From Bradyrhizobium sp. WSM1417 (lineage in GTDB: Bacteria; Pseudomonadota; Alphaproteobacteria; Rhizobiales; Xanthobacteraceae): a DNA stretch of 64,000 bases. The notes below the pieces were generated by a model. It had not been told where the DNA came from. It saw nothing but the letters and a program-made list of their open reading frames with translations, and did not search any database. Where the stretch lies: assembly GCF_000515415.1 (NCBI RefSeq), contig NZ_KI911783.1, positions 4,392,392 through 4,456,391 on the forward strand, in the 5' to 3' direction. Numbering within the stretch: position 1 is the first letter of the stretch; every line of letters begins with the position of its first letter. Shown piece after piece: positions 8,451 through 16,755 of this stretch. The position numbers and the translations under genes are program-made.

Positions 8451-8478
8451 CGGCCGGCGGCGATGTCGCCGCCGGCCG
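8451..8478 (-). terminator. Perfect hairpin between rpsR and the DUF2232 gene, possible attenuator
   Basis: Positions 8451-8463 and 8466-8478 are perfect 13-base complements around a two-base centre, giving a very GC-rich stem (CGGCCGGCGGCGA). No U-run follows on the minus strand, so a full terminator is unlikely. Partial attenuation or protection of the rpsF-rpsR part of the transcript from 3' decay is more likely. Confidence 0.5.
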
Positions 8479-8486
8479 AATTCGTC

Positions 8487-8726
8487 TTAGCGAATGACGT
8501 AAGGCAGCAGGCCCAGGAACCGCGCGCGCTTGATGGCGCGGGCAAGCTCACGCTGCTTCTTCGCGGACACCGCGGTGATGCGGCTCGGCACGATCTTGCC
8601 GCGCTCGGAGACGTAACGCATCAGCAGCTTGGAGTCCTTGTAGTCGATCTTCGGAGCATTCGCGCCCGTGAACGGGCAGCTCTTGCGACGACGGAAAAAC
8701 GGGCGGCGTGCACCAGCTTCAGCCAT
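8487..8726 (-). CDS. rpsR: 30S ribosomal protein S18
   Basis: S18 forms a heterodimer with S6 on the 30S platform. The 79-residue product has the family length and signature, including [10 protein letters not shown] near the N-terminus and the core [17 protein letters not shown] followed by [20 protein letters not shown]. It starts five bases after the rpsF stop codon in the same operon, so translation is probably coupled. Nothing is unusual. Confidence 0.98.
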   Translation of the reverse strand: MAEAGARRPFFRRRKSCPFTGANAPKIDYKDSKLLMRYVSERGKIVPSRITAVSAKKQRELARAIKRARFLGLLPYVIR

Positions 8727-8731
8727 TGTTC

Positions 8732-9250
8732 TTACTCCCCATCCGTCGTGGTGGTGGTGGTGGTGGTTTCAACGTCTTCGCGCGGACGGCGCGGACCGCG
8801 GTCACCGCGGAAGCCGCCACCTTCACGATCGCCACCACGGAAACCACCCTCGCGGTCGCCACGGAAGCCACCGCCTTCGCGATCGCCACGGAATCCGCCG
8901 CCACGGTCGTCACGCTCGCGGTCACGGTCGGCCTTGCGCATCATCGCGGACGGGCCTTCCTCGAGCTCCTCGACGCGGACGCTGAGATAGCGGATCACGT
9001 CCTCGCTGATGCGCTCCTGGCGCTCGATCTCGGCGATCGCCGCGGACGGCGCGTCGATGTTGAGCAGCACGAAATGCGCCTTGCGGTTCTTGTTCATGCG
9101 GTAGGTGAGGGAGCGTACGCCCCAATTCTCGGTCTTGGTGACCTTGCCGCCGAGACCCTCGACGATGCCGGTCATCTGCGCAGTCAGCTCTTCGACCTGC
9201 TGCGTGCTCGCGTCTTGGCGCGCGAGAAAAACATGCTCATAGAGAGCCAT
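8732..9250 (-). CDS. rpsF: 30S ribosomal protein S6 with Gly/Arg-rich tail
   Basis: S6 is a 30S platform protein that pairs with S18. From ATG at 9250 ([15 protein letters not shown]) the product is 172 residues. Residues 1-100 are the ferredoxin-like S6 domain, with [20 protein letters not shown] and [15 protein letters not shown]. The next ~60 residues form a tail of [14 protein letters not shown] repeats, then a run of threonines and an acidic end. An upstream ATG at 9277 is rejected because AAGGA lies five bases before 9250. That Shine-Dalgarno sequence lies inside a predicted leader hairpin. The gene heads the rpsF-rpsR-DUF2232-rplI operon. Confidence 0.97.
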   Translation of the reverse strand: MALYEHVFLARQDASTQQVEELTAQMTGIVEGLGGKVTKTENWGVRSLTYRMNKNRKAHFVLLNIDAPSAAIAEIERQERISEDVIRYLSVRVEELEEGPSAMMRKADRDRERDDRGGGFRGDREGGGFRGDREGGFRGGDREGGGFRGDRGPRRPREDVETTTTTTTTDGE

Positions 9251-9253
9251 GGA

Positions 9254-9317
9254 AGTCCTTTCCTCATGTTGGCGCATCGCCCGGCGTCAAGCCCTTAAGA
9301 GGCCTTCGGAAAGGACT
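9254..9317 (-). promoter_or_regulatory. rpsF leader hairpin covering the Shine-Dalgarno site (S6:S18-type leader candidate)
   Basis: In the transcript AGTCCTTTCC (from 9317-9308) is perfectly complementary to GGAAAGGACT (9263-9254), which contains the rpsF Shine-Dalgarno sequence five bases before the ATG. The upstream arm ends in CCG. A conserved CCG is the recognition element of the known S6:S18 autoregulatory leader, whose complex represses rpsF. The 44-base loop between the arms is GC-rich. The pairing is seen directly; the regulatory role is inferred from the family. Confidence 0.6.
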
Positions 9318-9441
9318 CTGGGATTAAGCTCAGAAGGCGGAAACACGGGACGACGGGCCGACTGGCCCTGCCACACCAAAATCACGAATGATTTGCTGAG
9401 ACCGTCCGTTCAGCTCCCGGCCGGGGTCTGCGGATGGGCGC

Positions 9442-9469
9442 GTTATACGGATTTCGGCTGACTTGGCAA
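9442..9469 (-). promoter_or_regulatory. Probable sigma-70-type promoter of the rpsF operon
   Basis: On the minus strand TTGCCA (9469-9464) and TATAAC (9447-9442) are separated by 16 bases. Transcription would begin near 9435, giving an untranslated leader of about 185 bases before the rpsF ATG at 9250. Only the box matches support this call. Confidence 0.5.
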
Positions 9470-9563
9470 GGTTTCTGGCAAGATTGCAGGCGGAGTTTTG
9501 GCGCGGATGGTCCCGATGCGGGCGGCTGTGATCCACCGCGGACCACCATACCGGCTTGATTTG

Positions 9564-9588
9564 TTTGTTTGTATATCATACAAACAAA
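9564..9588. promoter_or_regulatory. Perfect inverted repeat, likely TetR operator
   Basis: TTTGTTTGTAT (9564-9574) and ATACAAACAAA (9578-9588) are perfect 11-base complements around a 3-base centre. The element ends 20 bases before the ATG of the TetR-family gene at 9609. It is AT-rich in a GC-rich genome, as expected for an operator lying over a promoter that controls the regulator and the desaturase behind it. Confidence 0.7.
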
Positions 9589-9608
9589 TCTGACTGGAGC
9601 GAAACCCA

Positions 9609-10313
9609 ATGGCAGAAAAGTCGGCCCAGGAGCCGCTCGAGGCGGCAGGCGATCCCAAACACGCCGCCCGTGCCACGCGGTCGGCGGGCCGCAAAATGCG
9701 CTCGCTGCTACTGGATGCCGCGAGCCCGCTGTTTCGGGAGCGGGGGCTGTCGGGCACGGCGATCACCGACATCGCAGCCGCTGCGAACGCATTTCCGAGC
9801 CAGATCACCTATTACTTCCGCACCAAGGAGGCGCTGTTCGTCGAATGCGCCTGCCGCGAGCTGCTGTACCTGGCGCGAGCGACCGAGCAGGCGGCGCTGA
9901 AGGCGCGCACGCCACAGGATTATACCCATGCGCTGGCCGAGACCGTTACGGCGAGCGATTCGGTGGCCTTCTTCGCCGAGGCGCTGACGCTGACGCGGCG
10001 GCGCCAGGATCTCGCGCCGCTGGTCGAGCGCACCATCGAGCGCCTGCACAGTGAAGGTGCGCGGGCCTATGCGAGCCAAGTCGCGCGGCACGGCTGGCGC
10101 TCCCTGCGCGCACCGGATGAGAGTTCGCGGCGGTTCTGGGCCGTCGCCATCGGAATCATCCTCGAGGGCTACGCGATGGGCCGTTCGCCAGAGGCGCTAT
10201 GCGCCGAGATGCTGCGCGTGTTGGGCGAGCAGGCGAAATCCAATGATGACACTGCGCGCCTGCGCCTCGTCGACGCGCGCGACGCATCGAGCAATTCGAA
10301 TGAGGAGAGTTAG
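9609..10313 (+). CDS. TetR/AcrR-family regulator of the adjacent desaturase
   Basis: The 234-residue product has a polar N-terminal extension of about 25 residues. The TetR helix-turn-helix follows (KMRSLLLDAASPLFRERGL, then TDIAAAANAFPSQITYYFRTKEALF at about 50-75), with a C-terminal ligand domain behind it. ATG at 9609 follows a purine-rich GGAGCGAAACCC segment. The fatty acid desaturase gene begins three bases after its stop codon, so both are one operon. The perfect palindrome at 9564-9588 is the likely operator. By analogy with known desaturase repressors an acyl-CoA effector is plausible, but this is inference. Confidence 0.92.
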   Translation: MAEKSAQEPLEAAGDPKHAARATRSAGRKMRSLLLDAASPLFRERGLSGTAITDIAAAANAFPSQITYYFRTKEALFVECACRELLYLARATEQAALKARTPQDYTHALAETVTASDSVAFFAEALTLTRRRQDLAPLVERTIERLHSEGARAYASQVARHGWRSLRAPDESSRRFWAVAIGIILEGYAMGRSPEALCAEMLRVLGEQAKSNDDTARLRLVDARDASSNSNEES

Positions 10314-10316
10314 GCC

Positions 10317-11342
10317 ATGACTGCGCTTCGCATGCGTGCCCGCGATTTCCTGACCGACGACCAACTTGCCGACGTGCGCCAGCGCGTGACCTGGAAAGGC
10401 GTCGCGCTGATCGCGCACGCCTGGGCGCTCATCATCGCGGCAATCGCCCTCGTCGCGTGGTGGCCCAATCCGATCACCTATATCTTCGCCGTCGCCATCA
10501 TCGGCTCGCGCCAGCTCGGGCTCGCGATCCTCATGCATGACGGCGCGCATGGCTGCCTGTCCGCCGACGAGAAAACCAATCTGACTTTGAGCCAATGGTT
10601 CTGCGCCTATCCTCTGTTTGCGGAAACGCGCAGCTACCGGCGCTATCACCTTCAGCATCATGCGCGCACGCAGCAGGAGGATGATCCCGATCTCGTGCTG
10701 TCGGCGCCGTTTCCCATCACGAAGCTGAGCTATCGCCGCAAGTTCATTCGCGACCTCACCGGGCAGACCGGCTACCAGCAGCGCAAGGCGCAGTTGCTCA
10801 ATGCGCTGGGGCCGAAGGACTGGCCGTTGCGACAGCGCGCAGCGCATTTTTGGGAGAAGCTTGGCCCGCAATGTCTGGTCAATGGCGCGATGTTCGCAGC
10901 GCTCACGGCGGCCGGCGTGTGGTGGGCCTATCCGCTGCTATGGCTGGTGCCGCTCCTGACCTGGATGATGGTGATCACTCGCATCCGCAACATTGCCGAG
11001 CACGCGGTCGTGCCTGACAGCAGCGATCCCTTGCGCAATACCCGCACCACTTACGCCAATTTCCTCGAGCGTCTGTTCATCGCGCCGTACTACGTGAACT
11101 ACCACCTCGAACATCATCTCTTGTTCTACGTGCCCTGCTACAATCTTCCGAAGGTACATCGCCTGCTGAGCGAGAGCCGGCATGCGGGCCGTATGGAGGT
11201 GCAACCGAGTTACGCGGCCGTGCTGCGGCTTGCGACCGCGAAGCCGAACCGCGATGACCGCCCGGGGCAATTGGTCAACAGCGCGCGCCGCGCGCAGGCG
11301 GGGTCCGAGGTCGACGCCAACCAGACGGCCGGCGGATTTTAG
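10317..11342 (+). CDS. Membrane fatty acid desaturase
   Basis: This di-iron membrane desaturase introduces a double bond into an acyl chain. The 341-residue protein has the three histidine boxes of the family: HDGAH at residues 74-78, HLQHH at 111-115 and HLEHH at 263-267. Hydrophobic segments lie at about 28-62 and 188-220. The position of the double bond and the substrate cannot be read. ATG at 10317 follows GAGGAGAG and lies three bases after the TetR gene. Together with cfa and the fab genes it forms a lipid-modification neighbourhood. The last ~40 residues are polar and of lower complexity. Confidence 0.92.
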   Translation: MTALRMRARDFLTDDQLADVRQRVTWKGVALIAHAWALIIAAIALVAWWPNPITYIFAVAIIGSRQLGLAILMHDGAHGCLSADEKTNLTLSQWFCAYPLFAETRSYRRYHLQHHARTQQEDDPDLVLSAPFPITKLSYRRKFIRDLTGQTGYQQRKAQLLNALGPKDWPLRQRAAHFWEKLGPQCLVNGAMFAALTAAGVWWAYPLLWLVPLLTWMMVITRIRNIAEHAVVPDSSDPLRNTRTTYANFLERLFIAPYYVNYHLEHHLLFYVPCYNLPKVHRLLSESRHAGRMEVQPSYAAVLRLATAKPNRDDRPGQLVNSARRAQAGSEVDANQTAGGF

Positions 11343-11515
11343 GGGGCCGTCTCTTCAGTTGAAGGCTGATCGAAGTTCCTATCTTGGCTTGACATTCCGG
11401 CCCCGGACAGTGTCTACGGCCCCCTTTGGAGCATGATCCGGAACCATGGCCTAAGGCCGTGCGTAGTCGGCTGCCGGTTCTCGCAGGGATCACGCCCGAC
11501 AAGCAGGGAGCGCCG

Positions 11516-12475
11516 ATGACGGCAGCATTCACATTTCCGGGGCAGGGTTCCCAGGCGGTCGGGATGGGCAAGGCCCTGGCGGATGCCTTTCCGGTGGCGC
11601 GCGCCGTGTTCGACGAGGTCGATGCCGCGTTGGGGGAGAAGCTGACGGCGACCATCTGGGATGGTCCGGCCGAAACCCTCCAGCTCACTCAAAACGCCCA
11701 GCCGGCCTTGATGGCGGTGTCTGTCGCCACCCTGCGCGTGCTGGAGGCCGAAGCCGGGTTTTCCGTGGGGCGGGATGCTGCCTTCGTCGCCGGCCACTCG
11801 CTGGGTGAATATTCGGCGCTGGCCGCGGCCGGCAGCCTGACGATTTCCGACACCGCGCGGCTGCTTCGCATCCGCGGTCTCGCAATGCAAAAAGCCGTGC
11901 CGGTCGGCGTCGGTGCGATGGCCGCTCTGCTCGGCCTCGACTACGAGGCGGCCGTGGCGGTGGCGGACGAGGCCGCGCAGGGGCAGGTCTGCCAGGCCGC
12001 CAATGACAATGGCGGCGGGCAAGTGGTCGTCTCCGGCGACAAGGCCGCGGTCGATCGCGCCGTCGAGATCGCCAAAACCAAGGGCGCCAAGCGCGCAATG
12101 CTGCTGCCGGTGTCCGCACCGTTCCATTGCAAGCTGATGCAGCCGGCTGCCGACGCGATGGCGGAGGCGCTGGCCAAGGTCACGATCAAGGCGCCGGCAG
12201 CTCCGCTGGTGTCGAACGTGTTGGCGAGCGCGATCACCGATCCCGACGAGATCCGCCGCCGCCTGGTCGAGCAGGTCACGGGCACTGTGCGCTGGCGCGA
12301 GTCGGTGGCCTATATGGCGGGGCAGGGCGTCACCCGTTTCTTCGAGATCGGTGCCGGCAAGGTGCTGACCGGTCTCGTCAAGCGTATTGCGGACGGTGCC
12401 GTCGGCGTTGCGGTCGGTGGTCCCAACGACATTGCTGCCGCCAAGGATGCGTTGGCCGCTGCGAAGCAGGCCTGA
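11516..12475 (+). CDS. fabD: Malonyl-CoA:ACP transacylase
   Basis: FabD transfers malonyl groups from CoA to acyl carrier protein, the entry step for chain extension in type II fatty acid synthesis. From ATG at 11516, preceded by AGGGAG, it is 319 residues, the usual length. The N-terminal FTFPGQGSQAVGMG motif, the nucleophile serine in GHSLGE (Ser95) and the histidine of SAPFHCKLM are present. It leads the fabD-fabG-acpP-fabF group. A start at 11426 would add 30 residues that do not resemble the family. Confidence 0.97.
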   Translation: MTAAFTFPGQGSQAVGMGKALADAFPVARAVFDEVDAALGEKLTATIWDGPAETLQLTQNAQPALMAVSVATLRVLEAEAGFSVGRDAAFVAGHSLGEYSALAAAGSLTISDTARLLRIRGLAMQKAVPVGVGAMAALLGLDYEAAVAVADEAAQGQVCQAANDNGGGQVVVSGDKAAVDRAVEIAKTKGAKRAMLLPVSAPFHCKLMQPAADAMAEALAKVTIKAPAAPLVSNVLASAITDPDEIRRRLVEQVTGTVRWRESVAYMAGQGVTRFFEIGAGKVLTGLVKRIADGAVGVAVGGPNDIAAAKDALAAAKQA

Positions 12476-12577
12476 GGCGCGATGATTCGTCGTCGCGCTT
12501 GAGTTCTTTAGTTGACGCACGATCCTTTCGGAAAACCGCTGCGTCCTTTTCCGGATCGTGCCTTGGAGGAGTTATCG

Positions 12578-13315
12578 ATGTTCGATTTGACTGGCAAAAA
12601 GGCGCTCGTCACCGGCGCAACCGGCGGCATCGGCGGCGCGATCGCGCAGGCGCTGCACGCGCAGGGCGCCACCGTTGCGATATCAGGGACGCGCAAGGAA
12701 GTGCTGGATGAGCTTGCCGGCAAGCTCGGCGAGCGCACCCATGTGCTGCCCTGCAATCTCTCCAAGGCCGACGAGGTCGAGGCGCTGGTGCCCGCTGCGG
12801 AGGCTGCGATGGGACAGGTCGACATCCTCGTCGCCAATGCCGGCATCACGCGCGACAATCTCTTCGTGCAGCTCCGTGACGAGGACTGGGAGGAGGTCAT
12901 CAACATCAATTTGACTTCGACCTTCCGGCTTGCCCGCGCCGCCACCAAATTGATGATGCGCAAGCGCTTCGGCCGCATCATCGCTATCACCTCGGTGGTC
13001 GGCGTCACCGGCAACCCGGGGCAGGGCAATTATACCGCGTCGAAGGCGGGCCTGATCGGCATGATCAAGACGTTGGGTGCCGAATACGCCAAGCGCGGCG
13101 TCACCGCGAATTGCATCGCTCCCGGCTTCATCAAGACGCCGATGACCGATGCGCTCAACGACAAGCAGCGCGAAACGATTCTGACCAAGGTTCCGGCCAA
13201 TCGCCTGGGCACGCCCGAGGACATCGCGGCGGCCGCCGTCTACCTGAGTTCGAACGAAGCGGCCTATGTCACCGGCCAAACCATCCACGTCAACGGCGGC
13301 ATGGCCATGATCTGA
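12578..13315 (+). CDS. fabG: 3-oxoacyl-ACP reductase
   Basis: FabG reduces 3-oxoacyl-ACP with NADPH in each elongation cycle. From ATG at 12578, with GGAGG about ten bases upstream, it is 245 residues, the standard short-chain dehydrogenase length. The cofactor motif TGATGGIG lies at residues 13-20, NAGITRDN near 88, and the catalytic triad appears as SVVG followed by YTASK around 140-158. The C-terminus VNGGMAMI is typical. It lies 102 bases after fabD. Confidence 0.97.
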   Translation: MFDLTGKKALVTGATGGIGGAIAQALHAQGATVAISGTRKEVLDELAGKLGERTHVLPCNLSKADEVEALVPAAEAAMGQVDILVANAGITRDNLFVQLRDEDWEEVININLTSTFRLARAATKLMMRKRFGRIIAITSVVGVTGNPGQGNYTASKAGLIGMIKTLGAEYAKRGVTANCIAPGFIKTPMTDALNDKQRETILTKVPANRLGTPEDIAAAAVYLSSNEAAYVTGQTIHVNGGMAMI

Positions 13316-13446
13316 CGCCTCATGCCGCACCGCCCCCTTGGGCAGCCGAATGCGGCAAACGGCCGTTTCCGGAGCGAAATGAGGCTTGTAGTCAACGCAA
13401 TTGAAGTATGATAACCGGACCTTCAACGGATGGGCAAAGAACGCCA

Positions 13447-13473
13447 TTGCAGGTTTTTGAAACCCTGTATATT
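13447..13473 (+). promoter_or_regulatory. Possible promoter for acpP in the 308-base fabG-acpP gap
   Basis: TTGCAG (13447-13452) and TATATT (13468-13473) are separated by 15 bases, slightly short. The position, 150 bases before acpP, would allow separate high expression of the carrier protein. The rest of the gap (13316-13623) shows no coding frame or other structure. Confidence 0.35.
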
Positions 13474-13623
13474 GGCGATGCGGAGCCTTGGCCGTCATTC
13501 GCCGGGCCTGCATCGGTTAGGATGGGGCCAAATCAAAGTTCGTAAGCGAAGGCAGTCAACGACCACGACGGCTCGTATCGTCCCGGGGGGTCGGGTCTAC
13601 AGGGAACAACACGAGGTTATGCA

Positions 13624-13863
13624 ATGAGTGAGATTGGCGAGCGGGTTAAGAAGATCGTGGTCGAACACCTTGGTGTTGAACCCGAGAAGGTTGTCGATGC
13701 TGCGAGCTTCATCGACGACCTCGGCGCCGACAGTCTGGACACCGTCGAGCTGGTGATGGCGTTCGAAGAGGAATTCGGTTGCGAGATTCCGGACGATGCC
13801 GCGGAGACGATTCTCACCGTCGGCGACGCCACCAAGTTTCTCGAGAAGAACGCGAAGAGCTAA
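13624..13863 (+). CDS. acpP: Acyl carrier protein
   Basis: ACP carries growing acyl chains on a 4'-phosphopantetheine attached to a serine. The 79-residue acidic product contains the attachment motif [12 protein letters not shown] (Ser38) and the usual four-helix pattern, beginning [23 protein letters not shown] at 13624 follows the purine-rich segment GGGAACAACACGAGG. It lies between fabG and fabF and is followed by an intrinsic-terminator-like hairpin at 13892-13930. Confidence 0.98.
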   Translation: MSEIGERVKKIVVEHLGVEPEKVVDAASFIDDLGADSLDTVELVMAFEEEFGCEIPDDAAETILTVGDATKFLEKNAKS

Positions 13864-13891
13864 GGCTCTTCATTTTCGCGGGGACAACATT

Positions 13892-13930
13892 GAAACCGGA
13901 CGGACCGCCCAACAGCGGTCAGCCGGTTTC
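13892..13930 (+). terminator. Terminator-like hairpin between acpP and fabF
   Basis: GAAACCGG (13892-13899) pairs with CCGGTTTC (13923-13930), and inside it GACCGC pairs with GCGGTC around a short loop. TTGTTATT follows. It lies 29 bases after the acpP stop codon and 41 before the fabF ATG, so it would end or attenuate acpP transcripts. Confidence 0.6.
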
Positions 13931-13971
13931 TTGTTATTGGCCGTGAATCTTTCGATGCGGAGTTTTCGGAT

Positions 13972-15237
13972 ATGAGACGGGTTGTCGTCACGGGTCTTGG
14001 CATGGTTTCGCCACTCGGCTGCGGTGTCGAGCCGACCTGGAAACGCATCCTCGACGGCGAAAGCGGCGCACGCAAAATCGAGAGCTTCGATGTCTCCGAT
14101 CTTCAGACCAAGATCGGCTGCACGGTCGTGCGCGGCGACGGTACCAACGACACCTTCAATCCCGATATCTGGATGGAGCCGAAGGACCAGCGCAAGGTCG
14201 ACGACTTCATCATCTTCGGCATGGCCGCAGCCGGCCAGGCGCTCGACGATGCCAACTGGCATCCCGAGACCGAAGAGGACAAATGCGCCACCGGCACCAT
14301 GATCGGATCCGGCATCGGCGGCCTCAACGGCATCGCCGAAACCGCGGTCCTGTTGAAGGAACGCGGGCCGCGCCGGGTCTCGCCGTTCTTCATTCCGGGC
14401 CGCCTGATCAATCTCGCCTCCGGCTATGTCTCGATCAAGCATGGGCTGAAGGGGCCGAACCATTCGGTGGTCACGGCCTGCTCGACCGGCGCTCACGCGG
14501 TCGGTGATGCCGCCCGTCTGATCGCGCTCGGCGATGCCGACGTCATGGTTGCGGGCGGCGCGGAATCGCCGATCGGCCGCATCGGCATCGCCGGCTTCAA
14601 CGCCGCGCGTGCGCTCTCGACAGCCTTCAACGAAACGCCTGAGAAGGCCTCGCGCCCCTACGACAAGGACCGCGACGGCTTCGTGATGGGCGAGGGCGCC
14701 GGCGTTCTGGTCCTGGAAGAGCTCGAACACGCCAAACGCCGCGGCGCGAAGATCTATGCCGAAGTGATCGGCTACGGTCTCTCGGGCGATGCCTACCACA
14801 TCACCTCGCCGTCACCCGACGGCGACGGCGGCTTCCGCAGCATGGCGGCTGCGCTCAAGCGAGCCGGCCTTACCGCGTCCGATCTCGACTACATCAACGC
14901 GCACGGCACCTCGACACCGCTCGGTGACGAGATCGAGCTCGGTGCGGTCGAACGTCTGCTCGGCAATGCCGCTTCCAAGGTCGCGATGTCCTCGACCAAG
15001 TCGTCGACCGGTCATCTCCTGGGTGCGGCCGGTGCGATCGAGGCGATCTTCGCCATTCTCGCGATTCGCGATAATGTCGTGCCGCCGACCATCAACCTGG
15101 ACAATCCGTCGGTAGAGACTGCGATCGATCTCGTGCCGCACAAGGCGAAGAAGCGCGAGGTCAACGTCGCGTTGTCGAATTCTTTCGGTTTTGGCGGTAC
15201 CAACGCGTCGGTGATCTTCCGGCGTCCGGTCCAATAG
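13972..15237 (+). CDS. fabF: 3-oxoacyl-ACP synthase II
   Basis: FabF condenses malonyl-ACP with acyl-ACP in the elongation cycle. The 421-residue product has the thiolase fold with the catalytic cysteine in VVTACSTGAHA (Cys170) and the two histidines in NAHGTSTPLGD and KSSTGHLLGAAG. The C-terminal NSFGFGGTNASV motif is also present. ATG at 13972 gives the family length. It follows acpP after 108 bases, with a terminator-like hairpin between them, and precedes mltG. Confidence 0.98.
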   Translation: MRRVVVTGLGMVSPLGCGVEPTWKRILDGESGARKIESFDVSDLQTKIGCTVVRGDGTNDTFNPDIWMEPKDQRKVDDFIIFGMAAAGQALDDANWHPETEEDKCATGTMIGSGIGGLNGIAETAVLLKERGPRRVSPFFIPGRLINLASGYVSIKHGLKGPNHSVVTACSTGAHAVGDAARLIALGDADVMVAGGAESPIGRIGIAGFNAARALSTAFNETPEKASRPYDKDRDGFVMGEGAGVLVLEELEHAKRRGAKIYAEVIGYGLSGDAYHITSPSPDGDGGFRSMAAALKRAGLTASDLDYINAHGTSTPLGDEIELGAVERLLGNAASKVAMSSTKSSTGHLLGAAGAIEAIFAILAIRDNVVPPTINLDNPSVETAIDLVPHKAKKREVNVALSNSFGFGGTNASVIFRRPVQ

Positions 15238-15362
15238 TTTGTGTTTGCGACGAATCCACCGTTTTGCCGTATTCGGCGATAGTCATACAAGTGGGCGCGT
15301 GTACTTGGCCAGACAAGCGATTGTCGGGTCGCATTTGAACCGGCAGGATTCAGGTTGCTTCC

Positions 15363-16637
15363 ATGAGTGAAAGGCCGCCCATTTCGCCCCGGAGTCCGCG
15401 GGCAGCGCTCGAGCCCGAACAGGTCCCGCCGCCGCCGAAGCGATCGGACCGCGCGCGCAATCCCTTCGTGATCGTCGGCAACGCCATCATCACCCTGCTG
15501 CTGATTGCGATGATCGGTGCGGGCGGCGTGTACTATTACGGCCGACAGGTGCTCGAGGCGCCGGGACCGCTGAAGGAAGACAAGATCGTCAACATCCCGC
15601 AGCGCGCCGGCAAGCGCGACATCGCCGAGACGCTGAACCGGGAAGGCGTGACCGACGTCAATCCGTGGGCGTTCATTGCCAGCGTCGCTGCGTTGAAGGC
15701 GAGTTCGGACCTCAAGCCCGGTGAATACTCGTTCCAGAAAAACGCATCCTTACGCGACGTCATTGCCACCATCGTCGAGGGCAAGGTGGTGCAGCATGCC
15801 GTGACGATTCCAGAAGGGCTGACCTCCGAGCAGATCGTGGCGCGCCTGTCCGACAACGACATCTTCACCGGCAGCGTGCGTGAGCTGCCGCGCGAAGGCA
15901 CGCTGCTGCCCGAGACCTACAAGTTCCCGCGCGGCACCCCGCGCGATCAGGTGATCCAGCGCATGCAGCAGGCGCACAAGCGCGTGCTGACCGAGATCTG
16001 GGAGCGCCGCAATCAGGACATTCCGGTCAAGAGTCCAGAGCAATTGGTGACGCTGGCCTCGATCGTCGAGAAAGAGACCGGCAAGCCGGACGAGCGCAGC
16101 CGCGTCGCCGCGGTGTTCGTCAATCGCCTGAAGCAGAGGATCAAGCTGCAGTCCGATCCCACGATCATCTATGGCCTGGTCGGCGGCAAGGGCACGCTCG
16201 GCCGACCGATCAAGCGCAGCGAGATCACGCAGCCCTCGCCCTATAACACCTATGTCATCGAGGGTCTGCCGCCGGGCCCGATCTCAAACCCCGGCCGCGC
16301 CTCGCTCGAGGCTGCCGCCAACCCGGCCCGCACCCGCGACCTCTATTTCGTCGCCGACGGCACCGGCGGGCATTCCTTCACCGAGACCTACGACGCGCAC
16401 CAGAAGAACGTCGCCAAGTTGCGCGCGATGGAAAAGCAGATCCAGAACGACACGGTCGAGCCGGCCGAGGACGCGCAGGCGCCGGCCGCCGCCGCGCCCG
16501 GTGCCGCCGATACGCCGACGGCGACGACGCCGGCGCGCCCCAACCAGCAGAAAAAGCCGCCGGCCGCTCGCCCCGCGGGTCCGCCGCCGGCTCGGCAAGG
16601 CGCGGTGCAGGCCTCGCCCCCGGTGGTGCAGCGCTAG
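15363..16637 (+). CDS. mltG: Endolytic murein transglycosylase MltG
   Basis: MltG is an inner-membrane lytic transglycosylase that cuts nascent glycan strands and helps set their length. The 424-residue product has a short cytoplasmic proline-rich N-terminus, one membrane helix at about 34-58 (PFVIVGNAIITLLLIAM), the YceG domain, and the catalytic glutamate in ASIVEKETGKPDE (about Glu236). The SDPTIIYGL and YNTYVIEGLPPGPI stretches are family hallmarks. After residue ~360 comes an Ala/Pro-rich low-complexity tail. It follows fabF, as in many proteobacteria. Confidence 0.95.
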   Translation: MSERPPISPRSPRAALEPEQVPPPPKRSDRARNPFVIVGNAIITLLLIAMIGAGGVYYYGRQVLEAPGPLKEDKIVNIPQRAGKRDIAETLNREGVTDVNPWAFIASVAALKASSDLKPGEYSFQKNASLRDVIATIVEGKVVQHAVTIPEGLTSEQIVARLSDNDIFTGSVRELPREGTLLPETYKFPRGTPRDQVIQRMQQAHKRVLTEIWERRNQDIPVKSPEQLVTLASIVEKETGKPDERSRVAAVFVNRLKQRIKLQSDPTIIYGLVGGKGTLGRPIKRSEITQPSPYNTYVIEGLPPGPISNPGRASLEAAANPARTRDLYFVADGTGGHSFTETYDAHQKNVAKLRAMEKQIQNDTVEPAEDAQAPAAAAPGAADTPTATTPARPNQQKKPPAARPAGPPPARQGAVQASPPVVQR

Positions 16638-16755
16638 GCCTGCGCGCAGACCTGCCCCGCGGGACTTTGCGGATTACACTTTCCTGCAAAATAGTCTTAA
16701 GATTCACGTGGCTTGATGGCCGCGCGAATCCCGTGCTTCTGGAGAAATTGACCTG

